Shown here: piece by piece, positions 35,544 to 43,452 of the stretch
Position numbering within the stretch: the first letter of the stretch is position 1
Layout of the letters: each line of letters begins with the position of its first letter
DNA from: Methylophilus sp. Leaf416
GTDB taxonomy: Bacteria > Pseudomonadota > Gammaproteobacteria > Burkholderiales > Methylophilaceae
Direction: 5' to 3'
Length of the DNA stretch: 64,000 bases
Assembly (NCBI RefSeq): GCF_001424665.1
Contig: NZ_LMQS01000003.1
Location: forward strand, 249,691-313,690
Notes under the pieces: model-generated
Databases searched by the model: none
The model's input: the letters and a program-made list of their open reading frames with translations, nothing else
Told to the model about the DNA's origin: nothing
Made by a program: the position numbers and the translations under genes

Positions 35544-36404
35544 TCATGAATGCATTTTTTGAATATTTATTTCCCCATTATTCGAACGAGTCACTTTTAC
35601 CGGGAACATGGTATCCATGCTATCGAGCAATTGCTCAACCTTGCTGACGTCATAAATACCAGTGATCAGCATGTTTTCTACTCGGGGGTCCAGCTGGATA
35701 GGCGCTTTTCGGTAGCGCTGGATGCTGGCTATCGCGTCTTTTAATGGCGTTTTGTTAAACAGAATTTTCCCGATATGCCAGGCCGTTACCGCATCCATCT
35801 CTGCCAGATATGGTGTACCAGCCTTCCCGGCAGACGCTTTAATCGATTGACTGGCAATCAACCTGGTCTGCTGGTCACCAGTTTGTAACTCCACTTCACC
35901 TTCCAAAACAGTGGTAACAAACGATTGTTCCCATTTCGAGATATTAAACACCGTACCGATATCTACCACTTTGGATGTATCCACCGCAACCGTGAATGGC
36001 CGCCACTCATGTTTGACCGTAAAGGAAGCTTCCCCTTTATCCAGCGTCAATTCCCGGGAATGCAACCTGAATCTGGTCAGCAATGTCGTGTTGGAATTTA
36101 AATGCACACGACTGCCATCAGTCAATGTGTACTCTGCATTCTCGGAGTATCGAGTGGAATAAGTATCCGTTGAAATGGTTGGATTGACCGTCCACACCCC
36201 CAAAGCACAGAAAACCAGCGCTGCGGTATATTGCACCGTTTTAAGGACTTTTTTGCGGTTATCTCTATCCCGGTTCACCTCAGAAAATAATTCCTCTTTC
36301 GATGGAAACTTATCTCTAGCCGCTTTGATATAAGGCAACAAATCCGAAATAGTAGACTCGGTGTCTGGAGGCTGATGCGGCTGCGGTTGTTTGGAAGTAT
36401 TCAT
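35544..36404 (-). CDS. fecR: FecR-family anti-sigma regulator
   Basis: 286-aa inner-membrane signal relay between the STN domain of the receptor and the ECF sigma factor. A cytoplasmic N-terminal region of about 55 residues precedes one transmembrane helix (VQYTAALVFCALGVWTV). A periplasmic FecR domain follows (YTLTDGSRVHLNSNTTL; LDKGEASFTVKHE; VDIGTVFNISKW), with a C-terminal STN-interacting part. It lies between the sigma factor and the receptor gene in a minus-strand operon. Confidence 0.92.
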   Translation of the reverse strand: MNTSKQPQPHQPPDTESTISDLLPYIKAARDKFPSKEELFSEVNRDRDNRKKVLKTVQYTAALVFCALGVWTVNPTISTDTYSTRYSENAEYTLTDGSRVHLNSNTTLLTRFRLHSRELTLDKGEASFTVKHEWRPFTVAVDTSKVVDIGTVFNISKWEQSFVTTVLEGEVELQTGDQQTRLIASQSIKASAGKAGTPYLAEMDAVTAWHIGKILFNKTPLKDAIASIQRYRKAPIQLDPRVENMLITGIYDVSKVEQLLDSMDTMFPVKVTRSNNGEINIQKMHS

Positions 36405-36442
36405 CTGGTAAGAAGTGGGAGTGGGTTGACAGCTTATTTATT

Positions 36443-36955
36443 CTAAATGGATAGCTGTTTCCTGGCTATGGTGATATTTACCAGCGCCTTATTGAAATGC
36501 CGTGACACCATATTGGCGGATATTCCCATTTCGACCGCAATTTCATGCTGCGAAATTTCGTACAACTGATGCAATAAAAATACCTGCCGTTGCTTTTTCG
36601 GCAAGGCATCAATCATTTGCCGGATCTGCTCAATTTTTTGCGCAAACTCCAGTGCGGCGGCGCCATCATAAAAATGGCTATCGCCTTCAGCAGGCAGATT
36701 TGCAATGTAGCTCGCACCTACCTTTTCATGCCGGGTGCGGTCCAGCGCCCTGTTCATGCTTATTGTTCTCAGGTAGCTCAATGGCGTCCTGATCTCGGCA
36801 GTTGGGGGATTCTCCATGAGCTGGATGCAGACATCGTGCACGACGTCTTCGGCAAAATGGCGGCTGCCAAAATGATGATTAAGGTGATTGACTAACTCAC
36901 CATAATGCAAGACCAGTGATGACAGCAGCCTACTTTTTGTGAGATCAATCTGCAA
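36443..36955 (-). CDS. fecI: ECF sigma factor, FecI family
   Basis: Iron-starvation-type ECF sigma factor directing transcription of its receptor operon. Region 2 (HFAEDVVHDVCIQLMENPP) and region 4 (ALPKKQRQVFLLHQLYEISQ ...) are clear. The open frame extends to a TTG at 36994, but that codon overlaps the predicted -10 box (36994-36999). The true start must be downstream; TTG at 36955 (giving 170 aa, the usual FecI length) is my choice, with only a weak ribosome binding site (AGAAG). It is first gene of fecI-fecR-receptor under a Fur box. Confidence 0.85.
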   Translation of the reverse strand: MQIDLTKSRLLSSLVLHYGELVNHLNHHFGSRHFAEDVVHDVCIQLMENPPTAEIRTPLSYLRTISMNRALDRTRHEKVGASYIANLPAEGDSHFYDGAAALEFAQKIEQIRQMIDALPKKQRQVFLLHQLYEISQHEIAVEMGISANMVSRHFNKALVNITIARKQLSI

Positions 36956-36993
36956 AGAGATACTTCTGTGAACAAACGGTTGAAAGACAATCA

Positions 36994-37022
36994 ATTATAT
37001 TGATAATGATTCTCATTGGCAA
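36994..37022 (-). promoter_or_regulatory. Fur-controlled sigma-70 promoter of the fec-type operon
   Basis: On the minus strand TTGCCA and TATAAT (-10 at plus 36994-36999) are separated by exactly 17 bp. The spacer and flanks contain a Fur box, read on the plus strand as GATAATGATTCTCATTGGC (37002-37020), a good match to the 19-bp Fur consensus. Fe-Fur would cover the promoter and shut the operon off in iron-replete cells. Confidence 0.85.
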
Positions 37023-37192
37023 CCTGGCTTGCTGCAATCCAACAAACTTTAACTTGGTGCTGCACTCATCAATATGCGCTGCAATCCTCGAATGCATGCT
37101 AACCATTGGCTGGCTAAAAGACAGCAAACACCACAGCAGCCACTTTCAGGGAGTGACTGGCTGAGGGTGCTGGTTAAAGGTGAATGGAAAAA

Positions 37193-37852
37193 TTAGCTTT
37201 GCGGGTAAACCACTTCAGCTGTCCAGGTATCTTTGGGCTGGGAATACAGTTTCCAGAATTCCTCACCGATATCGGTCGCCTCTTTGGAATCCGGATTGAC
37301 GAATGTGGCTACCGTAACACTTGCTATATGGATGCCCTGCTCTTTTAGGGATTCGAACAATGCCAGCGCCTGGGCGCGTATCCCCGCTTTCCCGATACTG
37401 ATCGAAAGGTAGTCAGGATGCGGCGACAGCGCAAAACCACCGCCGGTTAATAATACTGTGCCTGAACCGTGCTTGATCATGCCTGGTGCAGCCGCTTGGG
37501 TAGCGGCCAGCGAGCCGCCGATATTCACGGCCAGATCGCTATTAAAGCTTTCGACAGGTTGTGTAGCAATCGTCGCCTGGCGTATAAATGCTGCGTTGTA
37601 ATGCAGCACGTCAATCGCACCCTGTTGCTTTTCGACTGCGCTCACCAGCGCTGTTACGCTGGCAGGATTACCGGCATCCACCGTTTTCGCTTCCGCGGAA
37701 TAACCTTTAGCCTTGAGTTTCTCCACCAAGGCGCTGGTTTTTTCTACGGTACGCGCACTTAACACTACGTGGAATCCCTCTTTGGCAAAACGTTCAGCCG
37801 TGGCGAAACCAATGCCAGGGCCACTACCAATACTTAAGAATGTTTTCATCAT
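37193..37852 (-). CDS. SDR-family oxidoreductase-like protein lacking the catalytic Tyr
   Basis: 219-aa Rossmann protein with an NAD(P) motif GSGPGIGFATAERFA at the N-terminus, DAGNPASVTALV (the D-x-x region) and LHYNAAF in place of NNAG. Where classical SDRs have Y-x-x-x-K the sequence reads ISIGK, so the catalytic Tyr is Ile while the Lys remains. It may therefore be a non-classical SDR or a binding protein. It is divergent from a LysR regulator, which probably controls it. Substrate unknown. Confidence 0.82.
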   Translation of the reverse strand: MMKTFLSIGSGPGIGFATAERFAKEGFHVVLSARTVEKTSALVEKLKAKGYSAEAKTVDAGNPASVTALVSAVEKQQGAIDVLHYNAAFIRQATIATQPVESFNSDLAVNIGGSLAATQAAAPGMIKHGSGTVLLTGGGFALSPHPDYLSISIGKAGIRAQALALFESLKEQGIHIASVTVATFVNPDSKEATDIGEEFWKLYSQPKDTWTAEVVYPQS

Positions 37853-37994
37853 TGCTCCAGTCAGTTATAAATTGTAGGTTTAATTCAAAGCATCATTGCA
37901 GTTGATAAAGAAACACATCAGCGATTGATAGCTTTCATGCATGCATTTCTTATCGACATCACAGGTTGGTATTAGCTCAACCCAATCCGTTTTT

Positions 37995-38046
37995 TCACCT
38001 TTGAAATAAGTGATGACAGACATTGTGGTTTATTCACCAAAAGTGA
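37995..38046. promoter_or_regulatory. LysR-type operator candidates in the SDR/LysR divergent region
   Basis: Two TCAC/GTGA dyads are present: TCAC-N11-GTGA (37995-38013) and TCAC-N5-GTGA (38034-38046). LysR proteins bind dyads in divergent promoter regions and regulate both sides. The assignment is by position only. Confidence 0.4.
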
Positions 38047-38091
38047 TAAATAGCTTATTATTAAAAATATTATTTACCTATAGTGTTCAAT

Positions 38092-38973
38092 ATGGATAGA
38101 GTCGAAAGCATGGAAGTGTTTACCAGGGTAGTAGAGCTTGGGAGCTTTACTGCGGCAGCGACTGAATGCCGGCTCTCGCCCTCCATGATCAGCAAACACA
38201 TCAATGCATTGGAAAAGCGGCTTGGCTCTACTTTGTTAAAGAGAACCACCCGTACATTGAAGCTTACCGAAATCGGAAGTAATTATTACGAGAACTGCAA
38301 AGAGATTCTTAAGCAAATCAATGAAGCTGAAGCTGGCGCAGAAATATTGCGCGGCAAGCCCAGAGGCCAACTCAGGGTAAGCGCGCCTATCTGGTTTGGA
38401 TCAATTACATTGACACCCTTGATCGCCGATTTCCTGCTTGAATACCCGGAAGTATCGATAGAGCTGACTTTAGCGGACCGGTTTGTGGATATTATTGATG
38501 AAGGCTTTGATGTAGCGATCAGGATAGGCGAGCTGGATGACTCAACCTATGTGGCGAGAAAACTTACCGAGTTTGAAGTGGCTACCTGCGCCTCGCCTGC
38601 TTACCTGGAAAGATATGGCACACCACAGCACCCGGATGATTTAAAACAATTTCAGTGCCTGAATTTCACCAACTGGAAACATGATGGCGGATGGAAACTG
38701 CTGAGCAAACATCTGGATAGCACCCTGCAGGCAAATTCGCGCTTTGATGCGAACCATGCCCAGTCACTGCGCACCGCCGCGATCAAGGGTCTGGGTTTGA
38801 TTCTTTCTCCCAGGCTATTGCTCGATCAGGATATCAAAAGCGGTGCCCTGGTAGAGGTGCTTCAGGACTTCAAGCCGTCACCGAGACCGGTAAACGCTAT
38901 TTATCCGAAAGAACGCCAGACGACGCCCAAGCTGGCATCTTTTGTCGATTACCTGATCGCACACCTGGCATAA
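38092..38973 (+). CDS. LysR-family transcriptional regulator
   Basis: 293-aa LysR regulator with an N-terminal winged helix (FTRVVELGSFTAAATECRLS, SKHINALEKRLG) and a C-terminal periplasmic-binding-like effector domain (DEGFDVAIRIGELDDSTYVA; ISPR-type LGLILSPRLL). This pattern matches the subfamily that controls quinone, electrophile or oxidoreductase genes. I prefer the ATG at 38092 (MDRVESMEVF) to an in-frame GTG at 38083. It is divergent from the SDR gene. Confidence 0.9.
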   Translation: MDRVESMEVFTRVVELGSFTAAATECRLSPSMISKHINALEKRLGSTLLKRTTRTLKLTEIGSNYYENCKEILKQINEAEAGAEILRGKPRGQLRVSAPIWFGSITLTPLIADFLLEYPEVSIELTLADRFVDIIDEGFDVAIRIGELDDSTYVARKLTEFEVATCASPAYLERYGTPQHPDDLKQFQCLNFTNWKHDGGWKLLSKHLDSTLQANSRFDANHAQSLRTAAIKGLGLILSPRLLLDQDIKSGALVEVLQDFKPSPRPVNAIYPKERQTTPKLASFVDYLIAHLA

Positions 38974-38991
38974 GCTCAAACTGCAAAAATC

Positions 38992-39318
38992 TTAAACCGT
39001 GGTATCAGCGGCGGGACTTAGGACCCTGAGCACCGATTGCAGCACCCCGGGAAACTTCTGCTCTATTTCTTTCACCCTCAGTGCATTCAAATGCTCCGTG
39101 CCTTCAATCAGGGTTTCAACCAGCCCGGCTGCACGCAGGATTTTAAAGTGATGTGACATGCTGGATTTTGGACGATTCAAGTCGAACTCGCCACAGGTCA
39201 TCTTGCGGCCAGCACTCGCCAGTCGCCCGACAATCTCCAGGCGTGTCGGGTCCGACAGCGCATACATGATGTCCGTCAGTTCAACTTGATCCAGACTTGG
39301 ATGTTTGATTTGTCGCAT
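38992..39318 (-). CDS. ArsR-family winged-helix repressor
   Basis: 108-aa ArsR/SmtB-type regulator (MYALSDPTRLEIVGRLASAG; recognition helix KSSMSHHFKILRAAGLVET). The metal-binding ELCVCD motif of metal-sensing members is absent; a single Cys (TCGEF) is present. It is probably a non-metal sensor. It is divergent from an MFS efflux gene across a long perfect palindrome, so it most likely represses that gene and itself. Confidence 0.9.
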   Translation of the reverse strand: MRQIKHPSLDQVELTDIMYALSDPTRLEIVGRLASAGRKMTCGEFDLNRPKSSMSHHFKILRAAGLVETLIEGTEHLNALRVKEIEQKFPGVLQSVLRVLSPAADTTV

Positions 39319-39347
39319 GACTAAAATTTATCACAGTACTTGATATT

Positions 39348-39381
39348 ATTCTATTGTTCGATTATATTCGAACAATAGAAT
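39348..39381. promoter_or_regulatory. Symmetric operator and bidirectional promoter between arsR-like and MFS genes
   Basis: A perfect inverted repeat with 14-bp arms ATTCTATTGTTCGA (39348-39361) and TCGAACAATAGAAT (39368-39381) has a 6-bp spacer. Because of the symmetry, each strand reads TTGTTC, 16 bp, TAGAAT, so the same palindrome holds a -35/-10 pair in both directions. Predicted starts lie 20-25 bp before each gene. Repressor bound here would block both promoters at once. Confidence 0.75.
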
Positions 39382-39409
39382 TTCATCTAAGCATTTTTAA
39401 ACAGGCAAT

Positions 39410-40600
39410 ATGAAAAAAGAAAAATCCTCCCAGGGCATTCCCCTCGCCCTCTATGCATTGATGGCGGGCGCGTTTGGTATAGGCACTACCGAATTCGTCA
39501 TTATGGGATTGTTGCCGGAAGTCAGCCGGGACCTGATGGTCAGCATTCCAATGGCAGGATTATTAATTACCGGTTATGCACTTGGTGTTGCTGTGGGCGC
39601 CCCGATTATGTCGATATTAATGACTAAATTTTCACGCAAGAATTCGCTGCTGTGGCTGATGGGAATATTTACCTTGGGCAATTTGATTTGTGCAATCGCT
39701 CCTGACTACACCACGCTCATGGTAGCCAGGGTAGTCACCTCATTTGCACATGGTACTTTCTTTGGCATAGGCGCCATTGTAGCGACCGACCTCGTACCAA
39801 AAGAAAAACGCGCGTTTGCGCTGGCACTGATGTTTACCGGACTGACGGTGGCAAATGTGGTTGGTGTGCCGGCAGGCACCTGGTTAGGCCAGATGCTGGG
39901 CTGGCGATCAACGTTCTGGGCGGTAACCATGATCGGTCCTATAGCATTGGCAGCGCTGTTTTACTTGCTGCCTAAAGATCATCATGCTGAAAAAGTGGAT
40001 GTGAAATCAGAGATAACTACCCTGCTGCAACCGCAGGTCATTGCGGGACTGTTGCTGACTATTATTGCTGATACTGGGCTGTTTGCCGTGCTGACTTACC
40101 TGGCACCGATACTTACCGATGTAGCCCTTTTTTCATCCACCGCTATCTCACCAGTGTTTCTGTTATTCGGCGTTGGCATGGTGATCGGCAATATCCTGGG
40201 TGCCAAGCTTGCCGACATTCATCTTGATAAAACACTGATAGGCGCATTGATATTCATCATCGCCATTTTGGCTTCGTTTTCATTATTCGCGCACAATCAG
40301 ATTGCGGTAGTCACCCTCGTCGGTCTGCTGGGTGTTGCCGGTTTTGCTGCGGTGCCTTCATTACAGATCAAGATCCTGGAAAAAGCCAGCGGCGCGCCAA
40401 CATTGGCTTCTGCCATGAATATAGGGGCATTCAATATCGGTAATGCCGCCGGTGCCTGGGTAGGCGGACTGGTGATTTCACATGGCCTTGGGCTGACCTC
40501 AATTGGCTGGATTGCTGCCAGCATCGTATTCGTTGGGCTGGTATTGGCAGTGATCGAAATGCAATTAGTCTCAGGCAAAACATATTCAACACCAGCATAA
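39410..40600 (+). CDS. MFS exporter, DHA1 (arabinose/sugar or drug efflux, YdhP-like)
   Basis: 396-aa inner-membrane protein with 12 transmembrane segments. It carries GIGTTEFVIMGLLPEVSRDL near the N-terminus, the motif typical of the AraJ/YdhP/PbuE branch, plus NVVGVPAGTWLGQMLGWRST (motif C) near residue 150. A proton-coupled exporter under ArsR-type control is followed 33 bp later by an ene-reductase, suggesting a response to a xenobiotic or electrophile. Confidence 0.9.
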   Translation: MKKEKSSQGIPLALYALMAGAFGIGTTEFVIMGLLPEVSRDLMVSIPMAGLLITGYALGVAVGAPIMSILMTKFSRKNSLLWLMGIFTLGNLICAIAPDYTTLMVARVVTSFAHGTFFGIGAIVATDLVPKEKRAFALALMFTGLTVANVVGVPAGTWLGQMLGWRSTFWAVTMIGPIALAALFYLLPKDHHAEKVDVKSEITTLLQPQVIAGLLLTIIADTGLFAVLTYLAPILTDVALFSSTAISPVFLLFGVGMVIGNILGAKLADIHLDKTLIGALIFIIAILASFSLFAHNQIAVVTLVGLLGVAGFAAVPSLQIKILEKASGAPTLASAMNIGAFNIGNAAGAWVGGLVISHGLGLTSIGWIAASIVFVGLVLAVIEMQLVSGKTYSTPA

Positions 40601-40633
40601 ACATCATTTAAAAACTTAAGTAAAAGGACTCCT

Positions 40634-41740
40634 ATGGCTGACTTATTTTCAAGCTACCAGTTAAAAGACGTAACTCTCAGAAACCGCATTGCCATCCCGC
40701 CGATGTGCCAGTATATGGCAGAAGATGGTGTAGTGAATGACTGGCACCTTGCCCATTACACCAGCCTGGCACGTGGTGGTAGTGGCCTGGTGATTGTAGA
40801 AGCTACCGGCGTCGCGCCGGAAGGCCGCATCACGCCGGGATGTTTAGGCATCTGGAATGATGCCCAGGCAGAAAAACTGCGCGAGATCGCGGCAGCAATC
40901 AAGGCGGCTGGCGCAGTGCCCGGCATCCAGATTGCGCATGCCGGACGTAAAGCCAGTGCCAACAAACCGTGGGAAGGCGACGACCATATCCCTGAAAACG
41001 ATCCTCGCGCATGGCAAACCATAGGCGCTTCGCCGATTGCCTTTGGCGGCGACCTGCCACGCGTGCCTAAAGAAATGACCATCGCTGACATTACCCGAGT
41101 TAAGAATGACTTTGCTGCTGCTGCCAAACGCGCGCTGGATGCAGGATTTGAATGGCTGGAAATCCATTTTGCCCATGGCTACCTGGGTCAAAGCTTTACT
41201 TCAGCACACTCTAACCAGCGCACGGATATTTACGGCGGCAGTTTTGAAAACCGTTCACGCTTTACTATTGAAACACTGGAAGCCATTCGTGAAGTCTGGC
41301 CGGAAAACCTGCCACTTACCGCACGATTTGGTGTGATTGAATATGATGGTAAAGATGAAGAAACCCTGAGCGAATCCATTCAACTGGTCAAAGCCTGGAA
41401 ACAGCGCGGACTGGATATGCTGAGTGTCAGTGTCGGCTTCACCATTCCGGAAACGAATATTCCCTGGGGACCGGCATTCCTGGCACCGGTTGCGCAGCGC
41501 GTACGCAATGAAGCGGGTATTCCGGTGTCATCCGCCTGGGGTTTTGGTGCGCCCACATTGGCAGATAATGCGATTCGCAATGAAGAACTGGACTTAGCCA
41601 TGATAGGCCGCGCGCATCTGGAAAACCCGCATTGGCCTTATTTTGCGGCAAAAGCATTGAATCAGGAAAACGCAGCCTGGGTATTGCCTGCACCATATGC
41701 GCACTGGCTGGCTCGTTACAGAAGCCCGACAGAGGCCTGA
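40634..41740 (+). CDS. Old yellow enzyme family NADH:flavin oxidoreductase (YqjM/XenA type)
   Basis: 368-aa FMN-dependent ene-reductase. It has the thermophilic-like/YqjM-class motifs PPMCQYM (the flavin-tuning Cys at about residue 24), IQLAHAGRK-like IQIAHAGRKAS, substrate-binding HFAHGYLGQSF with both His residues, and DIYGGSFENRSRF. Such enzymes reduce activated C=C bonds or nitro compounds with NADPH. It follows the MFS gene closely, so both are probably induced together by the ArsR-like regulator. AAAAGGA precedes the ATG and a good terminator follows the gene. Confidence 0.93.
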   Translation: MADLFSSYQLKDVTLRNRIAIPPMCQYMAEDGVVNDWHLAHYTSLARGGSGLVIVEATGVAPEGRITPGCLGIWNDAQAEKLREIAAAIKAAGAVPGIQIAHAGRKASANKPWEGDDHIPENDPRAWQTIGASPIAFGGDLPRVPKEMTIADITRVKNDFAAAAKRALDAGFEWLEIHFAHGYLGQSFTSAHSNQRTDIYGGSFENRSRFTIETLEAIREVWPENLPLTARFGVIEYDGKDEETLSESIQLVKAWKQRGLDMLSVSVGFTIPETNIPWGPAFLAPVAQRVRNEAGIPVSSAWGFGAPTLADNAIRNEELDLAMIGRAHLENPHWPYFAAKALNQENAAWVLPAPYAHWLARYRSPTEA

Positions 41741-41766
41741 TACGCACCTCTTCGCTCTTGTTCAAT

Positions 41767-41795
41767 AAACCTGCCATTCGGCAGGTTTATTTTTT
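41767..41795 (+). terminator. Intrinsic terminator after the ene-reductase gene
   Basis: AAACCTGCC (41767-41775) pairs with GGCAGGTTT (41780-41788) around ATTC, followed by T residues to 41795. Confidence 0.88.
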
Positions 41796-41949
41796 CCGGG
41801 TATCAAGCACATTTAGATTCCTCAACCTGCAAGGCTGATCATGGCCTATGCATTTCTCACAATCATGGCTCTGTAGCTATCTTGCCGTCTCCAATAACAT
41901 TCGTTCTGTCATTTAGTATCAATCATCAGGCATTTAGAGGAGAGATTTC

Positions 41950-42714
41950 ATGAAAGCAGTCGTTTTTGGCGGTAGAGGTTTAATCGGTAGCAAGGTAGTT
42001 GAAGTATTGAACACACAAGGTCACGAGGCGATCGTTGCTTCACGCAATCTGGGTGTAGATGCATACACAGGCCAGGGCCTGGATGCGGTGCTGCAAAATG
42101 CAGATATCATTATCGACACCATGGATTCGCCAAGTTTTGAGGACAATATTGCGCGGGAGTTTTTTGAGAAAGCTACCAGCAATATTATTGCCGCAGCCAA
42201 AGACCAAGCCATTAAACACTACATTGCGCTATCAGTCGTTGGTACGCAGAACCTGCAAATTTCAGGTTATTTCCAGGGAAAACTACAACAGGAAAACCTG
42301 ATCAAGGTTTCCGGCATTCCTTACACCATCGGACGTGCGACGCAATTTTTCGAGTTTGCCAGATTTATTGCGCAAGCTGCGACTGAAGATGACATCGTGC
42401 GTTTGCCCTCGGCAAAAATGCAGCCGATTGCTGCAATTGATGTGGCTCAGGCAATTGCAGGCATCGCGACCGGCACGCCCTACAACGCTATTGTCGATAT
42501 CGCCGGCCCGGAACAGATTGCCATGAGCGAGTTTGCCCGCAGAACACTTGCTGCTGAGCAGGATGGCCGTGATGTCGTAACAGATGAAAGCGCCCTTTAT
42601 GTACAGACTTTCCCAGTCAATGACGGCACCCTTACCCCAAGCCTGCACCCTGTTTTAATTGGCAGCCTAACCTTTAACCAGTGGTTGAGCAATCCTGGCA
42701 GAGCTTATAAATAA
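41950..42714 (+). CDS. NAD(P)H-binding NmrA/SDR-like protein
   Basis: 254-aa atypical SDR with an N-terminal Rossmann motif KAVVFGGRGLIGSKVVEVL and a YFQGKLQQENL stretch in place of the catalytic YxxxK of extended SDRs. The rest resembles NmrA-type or quinone-oxidoreductase-2-type proteins that bind NAD(P) and sense redox state or reduce quinones. GAGGAGAG precedes the ATG. It is followed after 31 bp by a secreted cupin. Function not determinable beyond family. Confidence 0.85.
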   Translation: MKAVVFGGRGLIGSKVVEVLNTQGHEAIVASRNLGVDAYTGQGLDAVLQNADIIIDTMDSPSFEDNIAREFFEKATSNIIAAAKDQAIKHYIALSVVGTQNLQISGYFQGKLQQENLIKVSGIPYTIGRATQFFEFARFIAQAATEDDIVRLPSAKMQPIAAIDVAQAIAGIATGTPYNAIVDIAGPEQIAMSEFARRTLAAEQDGRDVVTDESALYVQTFPVNDGTLTPSLHPVLIGSLTFNQWLSNPGRAYK

Positions 42715-42745
42715 GACACCCTTATTGATTGAAAGGATACTCATC

Positions 42746-43153
42746 ATGAAATTGATTCAAACAGTACTGATTTCCATCGCGTTATTCACCACGACTGCTG
42801 CAATTGCGCATGAGGGCAGTCATGATCACCCGGAGCTGACCATGATCATGAATAAAGACCTGAGCAATATTCCCGGCAAAGAAATGATTATGCTTACCGT
42901 GAATTACAAACCAGGCGAGATCGAAACGCCGCACAAACATGAAGCCCAAGCTTTTGTATATGTGCTGGAAGGTGAAATCGTGATGGCAGTCAAAGGGGGC
43001 AAAGAGCTCACCCTGGGCGCGGGCCAAAGCTTCTATGAAAGCCCTGAAGATATTCACACTGTGGGCCGTAACGCCAGCAAAACAAAACCTGCAAAATTCC
43101 TGGTATTACTGTTGAAAGACAAAAACAAAGCACCTGTTTTGCCAATCGACTAA
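42746..43153 (+). CDS. Secreted cupin-domain protein
   Basis: 135 aa from the ATG at 42746 (AAGGA upstream). It has a Sec signal peptide (MKLIQTVLISIALFTTTAAIA) and a single cupin barrel with metal-ligand positions HKHEAQAFVYVLEGE (motif 1) and a second motif ending ESPEDIHTVGRN. It could bind a divalent metal and a small ligand in the periplasm. It forms a probable two-gene unit with the NmrA-like gene. Enzymatic role unknown. Confidence 0.88.
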   Translation: MKLIQTVLISIALFTTTAAIAHEGSHDHPELTMIMNKDLSNIPGKEMIMLTVNYKPGEIETPHKHEAQAFVYVLEGEIVMAVKGGKELTLGAGQSFYESPEDIHTVGRNASKTKPAKFLVLLLKDKNKAPVLPID

Positions 43154-43163
43154 ACCTTAGCCA

Positions 43164-43195
43164 GATACTGGATGATGGTTTAAACATCCAGTATC
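43164..43195 (+). other. Perfect hairpin after the cupin gene
   Basis: GATACTGGATG (43164-43174) and CATCCAGTATC (43185-43195) form an 11-bp perfect stem with a 10-nt loop, 10 bp beyond the cupin stop. There is no T-run, so it is either a T-less terminator/transcript-end stabiliser or an operator. Confidence 0.5.
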
Positions 43196-43226
43196 CATGC
43201 ACATTATTACGTGTCGGTGGATAGAT

Positions 43227-43420
43227 ATGAGAGTCATGCACGTAGACGCCAGACCGAAAATAACAGGTTCCAGTTCCAAGATGCTGTCAGCTTATCTTAT
43301 TGCACAGCTCAAGCAAAAATTTGCCGGTTTGGAAGTCGATTATATGGATACTTCGGTACAACACCGCCCAACATTTCCCACGATTTTATTGAAGCGATAT
43401 ATACACCAGACATATAACGC
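43227..43420 (+). pseudogene. Remnant of an FMN-dependent NADH-azoreductase (AzoR/flavodoxin-like fold)
   Basis: From the ATG at 43227 one frame reads MRVMHVDARPKITGSSSKML and continues to GLEVDYMDTS, matching the N-terminus of AzoR-type proteins (first strand, FMN-phosphate loop with SSSK, second strand). The next expected segment continues in another frame as SHDFIEAIYTPDI before a stop at about 43420. A frameshift near 43355-43375 and loss of the remaining ~130 residues show a decayed gene. The following minus-strand MocR gene begins its 3' end at 43453. Confidence 0.7.
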
Positions 43421-43452
43421 AACCTGGAGATGAAAAAGGTGTTGTTGTATTT

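Noticed and set aside
36956-36994. N-terminal extension of the FecI-type sigma factor to TTG at 36994
   Set aside because: That codon overlaps the -10 box, so it would precede the transcript start.
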